A stretch of DNA of 64,000 nucleotides from Pseudomonadota bacterium (GTDB lineage: Bacteria > Pseudomonadota > Gammaproteobacteria > UBA9339). Positions 28,505 to 37,913 of this stretch are shown here, piece after piece. The first letter of the stretch is position 1. The number at the start of each line of letters is the position of its first letter. Both the position numbers and the translations under genes were made by a program. Below the pieces are notes generated by a model. It was not told the DNA's origin, did no database searches, and worked only from the letters and a program-made list of their open reading frames with translations. The stretch is from the NCBI GenBank assembly GCA_021781615.1, contig JAJXWM010000004.1, positions 19,001 through 83,000 of the forward strand. The letters run 5' to 3'.

Positions 28505-29857
28505 ATGCCAAAAGAGAAAAGGACATTAGTTGAGGAACTAACTTGGTCAGAAGTTAGAGATACGGTGTCAAAAACCAGCAGAGAACTTTCTGACATCATA
28601 GACGAGATATCGCCGGGGAAAGAATTCATCGTTTTCAAAGTACTCTACCCTTTTGGATCAAAAATATTAAGCGAAAATTCATTCTATTTACCAAAAAATA
28701 GCGAAAATGAAAGCAACGACAACATCAAAGGTAAATTATCTTACAGCAAGGTACCTTTAGGCATAATTACTAAAAATACTGCAGAGTTATTCTTCGATAT
28801 TCATAGGAAAATATTTTCTCTGGCAGTCTTTGGCAAAGGCTTGGAAATTGGTATCTTGGAACATCTCGGATGGTCAAGCAACTATAATATCACCTCTGGA
28901 GCTCGCTCCTTATACATGCTTCCAAAAATTAGCGAGGCACTATCACATAAGCAACTAAAAAAGAAATTTGGAATAACAGAGTCTCCACCCAAACATTTTT
29001 ACGATCACTGGCAAGTGTTTTCCCAACTTTCTCAAAGCAGTAATTTTTCGAGCCATTGGTTTTGCGAAATAGTTTTTTTATCAAATAAATGGATAGAACC
29101 AATAAAAAAAGATCCAGCTTGGTCTAAATTAGCGTTATACATTAGTCAAAAAGGCTGGCAACAATCAGGCTATGGCCGCAAAAAAGCAGCTTTAGACATA
29201 GTTTGGGAAATATTCGTTAAGTCACTAAGCAATAAAGAGTTGAAATTTGATCCTTACGTTGTGGATACTCTGAAACATATAATTTATATCAGTACCGGAG
29301 CTATCCCCGCTAGCGCACCATCAATAGGGACCGAAGAAGCCGGACCGCTAAAAAACATTCAGATGATTTACGAAGATTCTCAAGGGTACGGCCTTGAAGA
29401 ATATATAGCAACCATCATGCACCCTCAGTATTTCTCTACCAAGAGTCAAAATTCCGTTTACTATTCATTGCAACTACCAAATCTTTTAGAATCTCTCCCG
29501 AGAACCAAAAAAGTCACTAGCGTCATAGATAATATACGAGAATTAAGTGAACTACTGAATTGTTTTTTAAATAAAGACACTGAACCATGGTCGAAAATAC
29601 CCATAGGCAATACTTTATTGATCGACATTATTAAGGAGTTACAAATAGACTACTTCCATGGTGATATGTTCGCATATGGTGATTTAATCAAGTCTAGCCT
29701 AAAAATGCCAGATCTTGATTCGAGACTAAAATACAACCCATCAAACAACAAAAAAAGGGTGTTCGCTAGCAACAGTTCCTTTTTACGAGGATGTGTAAGA
29801 ATATCTGCTAAATCACCACCTGCCGAACCAAGCAAAGATCAACTACTTAATCTATAA
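28505..29857 (+). CDS. unrecognised 450-residue protein
   Basis: I do not recognise a family. The protein is soluble by appearance, with no signal peptide and no membrane segment, and rich in Ser, Lys and aromatic residues. It has a Gly/Ser-rich stretch near FGKGLEIGILEHLGWSS (about 118-134) and a conserved-looking SIGTEEAGPLKNIQMIYED segment (about 275-293). The ATG at 28505 is preferred to a TTG three codons earlier; no strong ribosome site is visible. It stands alone between the SRP RNA and an 815-bp non-coding stretch. A host-directed or mobile-element protein is possible but unsupported. Confidence 0.6.
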   Translation: MPKEKRTLVEELTWSEVRDTVSKTSRELSDIIDEISPGKEFIVFKVLYPFGSKILSENSFYLPKNSENESNDNIKGKLSYSKVPLGIITKNTAELFFDIHRKIFSLAVFGKGLEIGILEHLGWSSNYNITSGARSLYMLPKISEALSHKQLKKKFGITESPPKHFYDHWQVFSQLSQSSNFSSHWFCEIVFLSNKWIEPIKKDPAWSKLALYISQKGWQQSGYGRKKAALDIVWEIFVKSLSNKELKFDPYVVDTLKHIIYISTGAIPASAPSIGTEEAGPLKNIQMIYEDSQGYGLEEYIATIMHPQYFSTKSQNSVYYSLQLPNLLESLPRTKKVTSVIDNIRELSELLNCFLNKDTEPWSKIPIGNTLLIDIIKELQIDYFHGDMFAYGDLIKSSLKMPDLDSRLKYNPSNNKKRVFASNSSFLRGCVRISAKSPPAEPSKDQLLNL

Positions 29858-30672
29858 AACCATAAGTATTTTCTTCTCTGCTAATCAACTTCATAAACCA
29901 ATTTAGCATATTATCTACTCCCTCCGAAAAAAGTTCCCAGTAACTACCTGAATCGTTATACACAAATTCAAGTGTGTCGCTAGTTTTAAAGCCGTATTGC
30001 ACACATCCATGCATACAACAGCGGTAAAACTAACGACGACGCTTGGGGATATCGTATCATCCTGAACGATATAACTCCCTCAATAACATTCAGCACGTTG
30101 CACAGCCAACCTCATTTATCTCAACTACGCTAACTACGCAACTTACTAAAACCTTCGTACCACCTAAAACAACATTTCTAAATTTTATCTTCTACTTTCT
30201 ATCTTCTTCTTATCTGAACTCTTAAGGTTTACTTAAGCTTTACATGGTGCATATTTAATATCATCGAAGAGGGAAAAGATATATCGTACTTTTAATCGAT
30301 TATTTATCCTATAAGATATTGTTAATAAATCATTAAAAGAAATTAACCTAAAAAATATAATTATTAAAATTTAGCGGTAGTTATTAGTATGGGTATTTTG
30401 CACCCAAAAATCGTTATAACAAAAAATCGTTTATTTTCAAGCTATTAGACATAAATGATCACTACAGGAAATGATGCTTTATTTATAAACACAATAATTA
30501 ATTAAAAAATAACTGCTTTACAGGTAATTAAAGACTTTATTTTTATCTTTTTTGTAAAGGGTTTAAGGAGTGTTTTTTGAACACCCAGCATGATGGCTGC
30601 AAAAAAATAATGATTTTTTAAAATCTAAGGATCAAACCTTGACCTATATTTTCTAACAGCAAGACACAACGA
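29858..30672. other. 815-bp stretch with no recognisable gene
   Basis: Very AT-rich in its second half. A 60-codon open frame at 30043-30225 has no ribosome site and no recognisable sequence. A weak hairpin lies near 30565-30590, where GGAGTG and CACTCC-like arms flank a T run. It may be decayed coding DNA, but I cannot identify a source. Confidence 0.4.
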
Positions 30673-32037
30673 TTACTGTTCAAGATGATAATTAACAAAA
30701 TTATCTAGAATAGGAAACATCGCTTTATTAGTAGAAGCAAAACCGTGAGTAACTATCACAAATGCTTTGGGACGCTTACTAATACTATAACCACATAAGC
30801 AACTAATACCAGACATATTTCCGGTTTTCGCTTTTATGTACTCCGAAAGCCTGGTTCTTTTCGAAAGAGTGGTATGTGCCTCTCCAGGACTAGGTAAAGC
30901 AGTAACAAACTCTCGAACATCGTAACCTTTTTTCAATAACTCAAAAAGCTTTTGTGGTTGCACTTTGTTATAGCGAGACAACCCTGATCCATCAACAAAC
31001 AAGGAATCTACCATATCAACACCAAAATACTTAGAAACCAATTCTTTGATAACAACGCTACCATCGCTCCAATCTTCTATAGCATGCTTGTCCTGCGAAT
31101 GTATAATTTTTAGATACAAATTATCAAATACAAAATTATCAGATTTTTTAAGAGCCGGAGGAACAATGCCAGCAAGTGCTTCAGACGCATGCGTACCCCA
31201 CAAAACCAAGTCATCAGGCAACTCCGATTGATCTCTTACAATAGTAACCGCTCCTCTCCTAACTCCGGATGCTCTTAATACCAATTTAATTTTACTTAAT
31301 AGATAATAATCTAAATCCATTGGTGAGATCTTAAATTTTAATGGAATACTATTTTTACAAATATTACCTCTCGCCTGAATACGGTTATTGACAATAAACA
31401 GCTTTACAGTTGATGGCTTAGAAGTTGTGGTTATACTAGAATCTATACCATACCCAGAATCATTGGTAACAATTGCGCGCCGCCGCCCACCTGCCTTTTT
31501 ACCAGGCCTTACCGTAATCTCAATAAGGTTGTGATCAATATTGGCACTAGAAATTGGTTGGGCATAGTTAGTTCCCACGTCATCTATTGTAATATTTGGA
31601 GAATATGGCGTCGTTTTAAATAAAGAAACATTTAATAAAACCTTACCAGCAGCGGTCTTACCCCGAATGGTTTTTAAAAGCTGGACCAGATCCCATGAGG
31701 TTAATGTCGGATCCCCTGAAAATGAGATAACAACATGACGAGCTTGATGACCATTCTTTGTGACATATAAATTGGTTTCATAATGATAATCAGCTCCAAA
31801 CATTTTATAAGCTAGTAAGGCGGTAACTGTCTTTTGACAACTTGAAGGAGTAACATAAACGTCAGCTGCACGCTCGATACGAGCCCGGTCACTATGTATA
31901 TTACCAAAAACATATGAATAAAAGGCCGGTTTTTTATCATAAAGCATGTTTTTATAGCCATCAGAAGCACATCCTGAGATCAAAAATAGCACGCCAAAAA
32001 ACAAAATAAATATCTTTGCTTTCATATACATAACCAT
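30673..32037 (-). CDS. dacB: PBP4-type D-Ala-D-Ala carboxypeptidase/endopeptidase (S13), lipoprotein
   Basis: Trims or cleaves peptidoglycan cross-links in the periplasm. All three penicillin-binding motifs are present: SCQK (SxxK) near residue 57, SRYN (SxN in GSGLSRYN) and KTG in KAKTGNMSGI. The N terminus has a lipoprotein signal ending in LISGC, so it is probably lipid-anchored; E. coli DacB has an ordinary signal peptide. The start may be the ATG at 32037 or the one at 32025 (MKAKIFILFF), which gives a typical signal. It follows holC with a 3-bp gap. Confidence 0.88.
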   Translation of the reverse strand: MVMYMKAKIFILFFGVLFLISGCASDGYKNMLYDKKPAFYSYVFGNIHSDRARIERAADVYVTPSSCQKTVTALLAYKMFGADYHYETNLYVTKNGHQARHVVISFSGDPTLTSWDLVQLLKTIRGKTAAGKVLLNVSLFKTTPYSPNITIDDVGTNYAQPISSANIDHNLIEITVRPGKKAGGRRRAIVTNDSGYGIDSSITTTSKPSTVKLFIVNNRIQARGNICKNSIPLKFKISPMDLDYYLLSKIKLVLRASGVRRGAVTIVRDQSELPDDLVLWGTHASEALAGIVPPALKKSDNFVFDNLYLKIIHSQDKHAIEDWSDGSVVIKELVSKYFGVDMVDSLFVDGSGLSRYNKVQPQKLFELLKKGYDVREFVTALPSPGEAHTTLSKRTRLSEYIKAKTGNMSGISCLCGYSISKRPKAFVIVTHGFASTNKAMFPILDNFVNYHLEQ

Positions 32038-32040
32038 ACT

Positions 32041-32472
32041 CTACACATTAAAAACTTCTAGGGGATGCCCTTCTTTCTGATAAATTTGAAAACGTTTACG
32101 CCCTAGCACCTTCAAATTGTCATCGTTTGGTATTACCTCAATCAGGTGGTTAAACTGTTGATAAGACGGAACCATCTCAGGTGTCATATTAACCAAAATA
32201 TCATTCATGATGTTTGGTGGATTACCGTAACCAATTAATACTTGATGATCAGAATTAGAACCCTGGCCATAAATCTCGTGAGGAACAAAGCTAATATCAC
32301 TAAAAGTCCAAAGCTGAGCGTCAAAATTCTGGGCCTCTTCGGAATTAGCAACATGCACATAAATTTTATGGTTATTACTGTACGCCTTCTCGATTATCCG
32401 GCATGCATATAAAGCCCGCCCTTTAAGTGAACTCTCATTATTTAGGATATAAAAAGCTATTTTAGACATCAT
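32041..32472 (-). CDS. holC: DNA polymerase III chi subunit
   Basis: Clamp-loader accessory protein that contacts single-stranded-binding protein. The 143 residues match HolC: IAFYILNNES at the start, ACRIIEKAYSNNHKIYVH, LWTFSDISFVPHEIYG and VLIGYGNPPNI. In many gammaproteobacteria holC lies between pepA and valS; here it is upstream of dacB. Start at 32472 or the ATG one codon later. Confidence 0.9.
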   Translation of the reverse strand: MMSKIAFYILNNESSLKGRALYACRIIEKAYSNNHKIYVHVANSEEAQNFDAQLWTFSDISFVPHEIYGQGSNSDHQVLIGYGNPPNIMNDILVNMTPEMVPSYQQFNHLIEVIPNDDNLKVLGRKRFQIYQKEGHPLEVFNV

Positions 32473-32573
32473 ATTTTCTGGTATATTCCTTTGTCGGAAA
32501 AATAGATTTATGATGCCTCAAGAAAATCCTAGTAGCAACTAAAAAATCTGGTATTATCTTGAGAAAATAAACC

Positions 32574-32664
32574 GGAGAGATGGCCGAGTGGCCGAAGGCG
32601 CTCCCCTGCTAAGGGAGTATGGGTCAAAAGCCCATCGTGGGTTCAAATCCCACTCTCTCCGCCA
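32574..32664 (+). tRNA. tRNA-Ser (GCU)
   Basis: Class II cloverleaf with a long variable arm. Acceptor GGAGAGA pairs with TCTCTCC; anticodon stem CTCCC/GGGAG holds loop CTGCTAA with anticodon GCT; T loop GGTTCAAATCC; discriminator G and encoded CCA. Confidence 0.96.
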
Positions 32665-32790
32665 AATTTTGTATCCATTTAATATATGGGAATAGCAAGG
32701 GGTTAGTCAAAAAAGGTGTGGACCACCAAAAATCTTTGCCGGGATTAAGTTATTTTTTTAATAGCGACGGTGTTTTTTCCCTTCCCATTT

Positions 32791-33270
32791 TTAGCTTTTT
32801 ATACTAGATACTACATCTTTCACACCCTCAATCTTTTTAGCCAAATTGATAGCTTTTTGTTCCAACTCTTTGTTATCTACATTTCCGCTTAAATAGACCA
32901 CCCCATCTTTAGTTTCAACTTTGACAGCCATACTTGCCACCTCTTTGCTCCTAAATAACTTTTCTTTTAGATAAGCCCCTTTAACCTTAGCGGTAATATA
33001 TGCATCAACCAATGGATGTTCGCTATCAGGCACTTCTAATTTAGAGGTATTAACATCGTTTACTCCGGGTATAGATGTAACCACTTCTACAACGGAGCTT
33101 GCCTGATTTTTAGAAGCTAGTGTTCCTTGTAAATGAACAACACCGCTCACAGTTCCCACCCTGATTTCTCCTGAAGGGATCCCCTTTTCTTTCGCCAATG
33201 CCGCTTTTACTTGTACGGTAATTTTGGCATCATCGATAATGTCAGGCTCTTTTTTTGATAATGTTAGCAT
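32791..33270 (-). CDS. double-BON-domain protein without signal peptide
   Basis: Two BON domains (about 10-78 and 85-158), each ending in a GVVxLxGxL or GVVYLSGNV strand. BON domains bind phospholipid or polysaccharide at the envelope (as in OsmY). The body is very close in sequence to the protein at 35897-36469, but this copy starts directly at MLTLSKKEPDIIDDAKI with no signal peptide, so it should stay in the cytoplasm unless the start is wrong. GAGGAGA precedes the ATG. First or last of an envelope-stress cluster on this strand. Confidence 0.88.
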   Translation of the reverse strand: MLTLSKKEPDIIDDAKITVQVKAALAKEKGIPSGEIRVGTVSGVVHLQGTLASKNQASSVVEVVTSIPGVNDVNTSKLEVPDSEHPLVDAYITAKVKGAYLKEKLFRSKEVASMAVKVETKDGVVYLSGNVDNKELEQKAINLAKKIEGVKDVVSSIKS

Positions 33271-33335
33271 ATGACTCTCCTCTATAATTGATTAGTAATA
33301 AATTAAAAAGTTAACTTACATTTACTTAAAACAAA

Positions 33336-33698
33336 TCATTTTTTTTGATGTGGGAAAACCATGTTTATATAAGGATATACCCTATAAAGTATGGCGCAAG
33401 TCACGAGCACCATCGGAATGTAAGCATCAACAATTTTCACCCAAACAGTCCAGCTTCGATCAGGAAAGTGAAAGTCAAGGATTTTTCCAAAACTCCAGAT
33501 AATACCCAGAATAATAGTTATAGCTGTACTATACTCAGTTACCCAGCTTTTTTTACCGGTAACTTTTTCGTGGGTTTTTGCTATTAACTTAACCTGTGCT
33601 CCAAGGGCCACTGGAGCAGCAGGCATCGCTAACTTTTCTGAAGCCTGATGCGCAGTTTTAACCACCTCACCTACTTTTCTTACTTGCTGTGTTTTCAT
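33336..33698 (-). CDS. small membrane protein, unrecognised
   Basis: A 120-residue protein with a basic, helical N-terminal half (about 1-50) and two likely membrane helices (about 56-75 and 92-112), each with aromatic and charged flanks. A strong ribosome site (GGGAGGGG) precedes the ATG at 33698. No family recognised; the two-helix arrangement is holin-like, but nothing else suggests a phage. Its neighbours are ChaB and BON proteins, so an envelope-stress role is plausible. Confidence 0.7.
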   Translation of the reverse strand: MKTQQVRKVGEVVKTAHQASEKLAMPAAPVALGAQVKLIAKTHEKVTGKKSWVTEYSTAITIILGIIWSFGKILDFHFPDRSWTVWVKIVDAYIPMVLVTCAILYRVYPYINMVFPHQKK

Positions 33699-33728
33699 TT
33701 TACCCCTCCCCCAGCTTCATTTTGTTTT

Positions 33729-33971
33729 TTACTTTTCTACCCAGCCACCAGTTCCATTTTCTTTTTGATATTTTTTCTTTACAGCCGACCATGCAACCTT
33801 ATGAGCTACAACTTCTGGTGAATCTTTGGTTTTGTTGCTCCCTCTTCTTTTAACAGGATCTTTATACTCTTCAACAGCATGATTAAAAGCTTCCACATAT
33901 ATGTGCTGCGCGTGCTCGGGCAATTTTGTCCTGACTCTTAAGGGTAAATCTCGTGGGTATTTATATGGCAT
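33729..33971 (-). CDS. chaB: ChaB family protein
   Basis: The 80 residues fit the ChaB family: MPYKYPRDLPLRVRTKLPEHAQ at the start, IYVEAFNHAVEEYKDP in the centre and AHKVAWSAVKKKYQK at the end. ChaB is a small protein first described next to the ChaA cation antiporter; its function is uncertain and it is often found with stress genes. AGGAGG precedes the ATG. No chaA is nearby. Confidence 0.88.
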   Translation of the reverse strand: MPYKYPRDLPLRVRTKLPEHAQHIYVEAFNHAVEEYKDPVKRRGSNKTKDSPEVVAHKVAWSAVKKKYQKENGTGGWVEK

Positions 33972-34068
33972 TTTATTTTCCTCCTAAACTAGGAATATTG
34001 CTAAGTCTAATATTAGACTACCAATTAGTCAGCCCTATTTTTTGTTACACTATTTAAAAATTTTCTCA

Positions 34069-34656
34069 TCACTTACTAATTGTCAAGCCATTTTGTATAT
34101 TGCTAACCCCCTGGACTGACTTAACTGAATTAATAATTTCGGTAATTTGTTCCTGTCTATTAACTTTACCCGACAAATATACTACTTTATCCTTAGTTTC
34201 TACCTGGATAGAACCTGGCGCCGTAATATCCAAAAGATTATTTCTTATAAGCATCCCTTTAACCTTAGCAGTAACATAGGTATCAGTTAGTGGCATTTTA
34301 CTATTTTTTACTTTCAAATTCCGGGAATCAACCGCCTTCACCCATTTATTTGCTTGAGAAAAAATTACTATTTTTTCAGCCTGAAGAACGGTGTCTACCA
34401 AACCAGACAGAGTTACATTCCCATAGCTAGAGGATATCTCTATAGTAACTTTTTTTAAAAGCGGGTCATCTCTGATTTTCTCTTTAATGTTTGCGACAAT
34501 CGTCGCATCGTTGATGCCATTGTGAACAACAGAGCTTTTGGCCATAATCTTAACATCTTTAGTTTTTGCGTAACTGTCGCCATTAGCTAAACCTACAGAC
34601 ATATGTAAAGAAGTTACTAGCAAAGCGCCTAACATATAAATCGCACTTTTTTTCAT
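34069..34656 (-). CDS. periplasmic double-BON-domain protein
   Basis: A 195-residue protein with a signal peptide (about 1-25, ending GLANG) and two BON domains (about 48-118 and 125-195), with strands VTLSGLV and KVVYLSGKV. OsmY-like proteins of this plan act in the periplasm on envelope stability. The ATG at 34656 has GGAGG eight bases upstream, so the five codons before it are excluded. It is related to, but more distant from, the 32.8- and 35.9-kb paralogues. Confidence 0.88.
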   Translation of the reverse strand: MKKSAIYMLGALLVTSLHMSVGLANGDSYAKTKDVKIMAKSSVVHNGINDATIVANIKEKIRDDPLLKKVTIEISSSYGNVTLSGLVDTVLQAEKIVIFSQANKWVKAVDSRNLKVKNSKMPLTDTYVTAKVKGMLIRNNLLDITAPGSIQVETKDKVVYLSGKVNRQEQITEIINSVKSVQGVSNIQNGLTISK

Positions 34657-34723
34657 AATTTGTTCCTCCATATATTTTATTACTTAAAAGCTTGTATACC
34701 TTTTAGGCTTCATAACTTTCTTA

Positions 34724-35290
34724 TCATTGACCGATTTTTATTGCAGATATTACTTTTACAACATCGGGAATCGATTCAGTAAGTTTAACTATATTATGAG
34801 CCCGTACTGGATTTTTAACACACCCAGTTAAATACACCACTCCATTTTCAGTTTTTACCAGAACCCCCTCAAAGGCACTCATGTTATAAAGATTTTCTCT
34901 TATTAAAGCTCCTTCAACTTTAGCGGTTATATAATCATCATTTAACATGCACCTCATCGACATTTTACTTTTCCCGATCTGTAAATCACACACCTCAACA
35001 TCTTTTACACCCCTAACGGACTGAGCAGCAGCAACTATTTTTTCTGCTTGTATATCATATTCTACCTTTCCTGAGATACATACCACGCCATTTACAGCAG
35101 TTATAGTTACATTAGAATTGCATAACTGTGGATCAGCTTTTAATTTATTTTTAACATGTAAAACAATTGTAGCATCGTTAACAGTGCTATGAGCAAGGTA
35201 AACACTATCTTCATGCTGAAGTTGTTCACAAGCAAAAATGGGATTTACCATAAGTAATGCACAGACTAAACCAACACATTTATGTTTCAT
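34724..35290 (-). CDS. periplasmic double-BON-domain protein, cysteine-containing
   Basis: 188 residues with a signal peptide (about 1-20, MKHKCVGLVCALLMVNPIFA) and two BON domains (about 38-107 and 115-187). Unlike its paralogues it has several cysteines in the mature part (ACEQLQ, QLCNSN, VVCISG, EVCDL, MRCML, LTGCVK), enough for disulfides in the periplasm. AAGGAGG precedes the ATG. It lies 67 bp upstream of the next BON gene on the same strand. Confidence 0.87.
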   Translation of the reverse strand: MKHKCVGLVCALLMVNPIFACEQLQHEDSVYLAHSTVNDATIVLHVKNKLKADPQLCNSNVTITAVNGVVCISGKVEYDIQAEKIVAAAQSVRGVKDVEVCDLQIGKSKMSMRCMLNDDYITAKVEGALIRENLYNMSAFEGVLVKTENGVVYLTGCVKNPVRAHNIVKLTESIPDVVKVISAIKIGQ

Positions 35291-35463
35291 AACTCCTCCT
35301 TATTTTATTAATTTTATATAATTATTGTTACCAACATCTAAAACTTCATTTACCGTCTCTTGCGCCCTGTAAAAAAGAATATCTAAAAATAACCTGATAA
35401 AAAACTAATTAGTTTACTAGTAAAATTCATGAACAAAATTTGCTAATAAAAAATCAATCCTTT

Positions 35464-35505
35464 ATCCTAAAAAGAGCAGTAGGCTCCAACTGCTCTTTTT
35501 AGGAT
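35464..35505. terminator. 17-bp perfect hairpin
   Basis: ATCCTAAAAAGAGCAGT (35464-35480) and its exact complement (35489-35505) flank an 8-base loop; ATTATTT follows. Rho-independent-like in form. The right arm and tail recur at 8995-9016, and the first 15 bases of the left arm recur at 27972-27986 within the broken tspO, so it may belong to a repeat family. Confidence 0.6.
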
Positions 35506-35510
35506 TATTT

Positions 35511-35726
35511 AATCTTTTCATACAACCATTACTTCGAGATAGACAGAGGAGCACTTATAGCAATGGTTTTGATTGTAGAAGCCAAAATATCTGGATCTGC
35601 AATTTCAATTAGGAAAATTGGACCTCTCCTATAATCACATCATGGCCGCAGCCACCTCTAGCTTTCCTACCATGATCGTGATCATAGGCGTTAAGTGAAA
35701 TCATTAACAATAAATAGGTGACTATT
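35511..35726. other. unexplained 216-bp intergenic stretch
   Basis: No convincing gene. On the minus strand, 35609-35704 could encode a 31-residue peptide with a His/Cys-rich segment (AYDHDHGRKARGGCGHD), and another frame continues with IEIADPDILASTIKTIAI. This could be a decayed gene, but no parent is recognised. Confidence 0.3.
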
Positions 35727-35850
35727 TAATCAATTTTTTGCTTCGCCCGAGGGATAAACCCCGGGCTTGCCCAAGGGGGATAAGCTCTGCTTCTCCCCCT
35801 TGGCAATCCCCCATAGCTTTGTCCCCACGCGAAGACCGCGGGGAAATTAG
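35727..35850 (-). repeat. three-hairpin dispersed repeat, copy 2
   Basis: Closely related to the copy at 17088-17213 over the whole length, including the leading TAATCAATTTT, the identical CCCAAGGGGGATAAGCTCTG arm and the final GGGGAAATTAG. It lies 46 bp downstream of the BON gene at 35897 on that gene's strand. Confidence 0.8.
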
Positions 35851-35896
35851 TATTATTTATTTTTTTTAAAACTCCTTACTGAGCTTTTGCCTTATT

Positions 35897-36469
35897 TCAA
35901 CTTTTTATACTAGATATTACTTCTTTAACCCCTTCAACTTGTTTGGCCAAGTTGATAGCATTTCTTTCTACCTCTTTTTTATCTACGTTTCCGCTTAAAT
36001 AAACTACTCCATTTTTAGTTTCAACCTTGACTGCCATACTTGCCGACTCTTTGCCTCCAAATAATCTTTCTCTTAGATAAATCCCCTTAACTTTTGCAGT
36101 AATATATGCATCAGCCAAGGGATGCTCGCTGCCGTATACTTCTAATTCATACGTATTAACATCCTTTACCCCAGGAATAGACGCAACCACTTCAATAGCG
36201 GTGCTTGCTTGTTCTTTTGCCGCCAATGTTCCCTTTAAAAAAACAACACCTTTTGAAGTTTCTACGCTAATTCTTCCTGAAGGGATTCCTTTTTCCACTG
36301 CTAATGCTGATTTTACTTGCAAGGTAATTTTGGCATCATCAATAAAACTAGATCCGTTATTATTGCCACGAACTGGACTAACATTGTCTGCATAAAGCGG
36401 TTGACTATAAGTAAAAATAGAACTTGCTGAAAGTAAGACACAAACCAGTAAAACATATATATCTTTCAT
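35897..36469 (-). CDS. periplasmic double-BON-domain protein
   Basis: 190 residues: signal peptide (about 1-26), a short linker, then two BON domains (about 42-110 and 117-190). From FIDDAKITLQVKSALA onward it is nearly the same protein as the signal-less copy at 32791-33270, including ASMAVKVETKNGVVYLSGNV, so they are recent duplicates. The ATG at 36469 follows a GGGGGTGG stretch; a GTG two codons earlier is the frame limit. Divergent from hsp20 across 298 bp, in which I see no other gene. Confidence 0.9.
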   Translation of the reverse strand: MKDIYVLLVCVLLSASSIFTYSQPLYADNVSPVRGNNNGSSFIDDAKITLQVKSALAVEKGIPSGRISVETSKGVVFLKGTLAAKEQASTAIEVVASIPGVKDVNTYELEVYGSEHPLADAYITAKVKGIYLRERLFGGKESASMAVKVETKNGVVYLSGNVDKKEVERNAINLAKQVEGVKEVISSIKS

Positions 36470-36767
36470 AACCACCCCCTTCTATTATTTTGATTTAGAA
36501 CCATCGGCCGAAATAAATTTAATAAACAATTAGCGAAACATTTATCTCACTTCGTTTGTTTTTAAAATTGCAGCCCCTGCCCCCCATAAAAAAAGTTAAC
36601 TGAAAATAGCCAAACAAAAAACCTGATTTTTTGTCAGCGAATTTAAGCACTAAAATTCACCAACAAAAAAATCAATTTTTTATACAACCGACCTCAAGTA
36701 GTCTTACCCACAAAAGCTCACGCTTTCAATTTACACGATTTTAAATAAAAAACTGGAGGAAAATACT

Positions 36768-37214
36768 ATGTTAAACTTAACTCGTCATAACCAACCTTTA
36801 GCATCAATTTTCGATGAGTTTGAAAAAAATATTAATCAATTTCTGCCTTCTTATTTCAAAAATGACCCTTCAAATAATAACGTTTATTGGACACCTGAAA
36901 TAGATATTAAAGAAGAGGACCAGTTTTATGTTGTTACAGCAGACATGCCAGGCATGGAGAAAAAAGACATTAAAATCAATATGGATCAATACAATAATCT
37001 TGTTATTGAAGGAGAAAGAGATACGGAAACAAAAAAAGAAAAAAAAGGTTATATTTGTTTTGAAAGATACAAAGGGACATTTTTCAGAAAGTTCTCATTG
37101 CCCGGGGTGGTAGATGCTCAAGGAATCAAAGCAAAGTACCAAAACGGTGTTTTAGAAATAAATATTCCAAAATCAAAAGAAACCGTAACCAAACAAATTA
37201 GTATTGAAGATTGA
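36768..37214 (+). CDS. Hsp20 small heat-shock protein
   Basis: ATP-independent holdase of 148 residues. The alpha-crystallin domain runs from WTPEIDIKEEDQFYVV (about 42) to the NGVLEINIPK strand (about 125), including ADMPGMEKKDIKI and the FRKFSLPG stretch. A short, sticky C-terminal tail follows. The ribosome site ACTGGAGGAAAATA is the same as that before glpT. No clear sigma-32 promoter is seen upstream. Confidence 0.93.
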   Translation: MLNLTRHNQPLASIFDEFEKNINQFLPSYFKNDPSNNNVYWTPEIDIKEEDQFYVVTADMPGMEKKDIKINMDQYNNLVIEGERDTETKKEKKGYICFERYKGTFFRKFSLPGVVDAQGIKAKYQNGVLEINIPKSKETVTKQISIED

Positions 37215-37370
37215 AGTTTTTGGTTTAAAACAACTGCTTTTTTTAAGAAGTTATATTTTATTATAAGAGAATCTTGGCACTAAATTAGTTTATTAAAATT
37301 GGCTGCGGGTGATTTTAATTATCAACGAACTTAACTAAATAGATACACTTATTAATAGTAGGAGGCCGGT

Positions 37371-37736
37371 ATGCAAAACACAAACAGCGAAACAAAGATT
37401 AAAGAAATCAATTGTAATGAATTACTAGAGATTATTAACTTAGATACTAATGCAAAGCTGATAGATGTACGAGATCAACCCTACTACGAAAATAATCATA
37501 TTAAAGGTGCTATTTCCATTCCATTAAAAGAGCTTCATGAAAGAGACCTCGGGTTTTTAAAAAAAGATGATACCATCATTACTTATTGTTCTGAACTTAA
37601 ATGTCCAGCAAGCACAACCGCCGCAAAGATTTTATTATCGCTAGGATATAAAAATGTGCTCGATTATAAAGGAGGCTTGGAAGATTATAAAAAAGCCAAA
37701 CTACCATTAGAAAGCTCGGCATATGGTACAAAATAA
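37371..37736 (+). CDS. rhodanese-like sulfurtransferase domain protein
   Basis: Single rhodanese domain of 121 residues: KLIDVRDQPYYENNHIKGAISIPL (with the DVR and H..GA motifs) and the active-site loop TYCSELKCPAS with the catalytic Cys near 83. Moves sulfane sulfur to thiol acceptors; the partner is unknown. TAGGAGG precedes the ATG. It follows hsp20 by 156 bp on the same strand and may share its stress role. Confidence 0.9.
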   Translation: MQNTNSETKIKEINCNELLEIINLDTNAKLIDVRDQPYYENNHIKGAISIPLKELHERDLGFLKKDDTIITYCSELKCPASTTAAKILLSLGYKNVLDYKGGLEDYKKAKLPLESSAYGTK

Positions 37737-37913
37737 TCTTCCAAATAAAATAAGTTTTTGGCTAAGTCTATGTAGACAGAAAGAAGCTGGTTTTCTCTTA
37801 TTCTCTTTCTAAAAACATAGAAAATTTTTAAGCTGTCATGACGTTTTTTAAAATAACCAGCCTAGAAGTAGTATGGAAAATAGAGGAAAAAATAGAAATA
37901 AAAATTATAACGC

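Noticed and set aside
30043..30225. 60-codon frame in the 29.9-30.7 kb gap
   Set aside because: No ribosome site, low-complexity Thr/Ser product, no similarity recognised.
32619..32807. Open frame beginning inside tRNA-Ser(GCU)
   Set aside because: It starts within the tRNA and shows no protein-like features or ribosome site.
33336..33698. Phage holin and prophage remnant
   Set aside because: Two membrane helices alone are not enough; no lysis, capsid or integrase genes are nearby.
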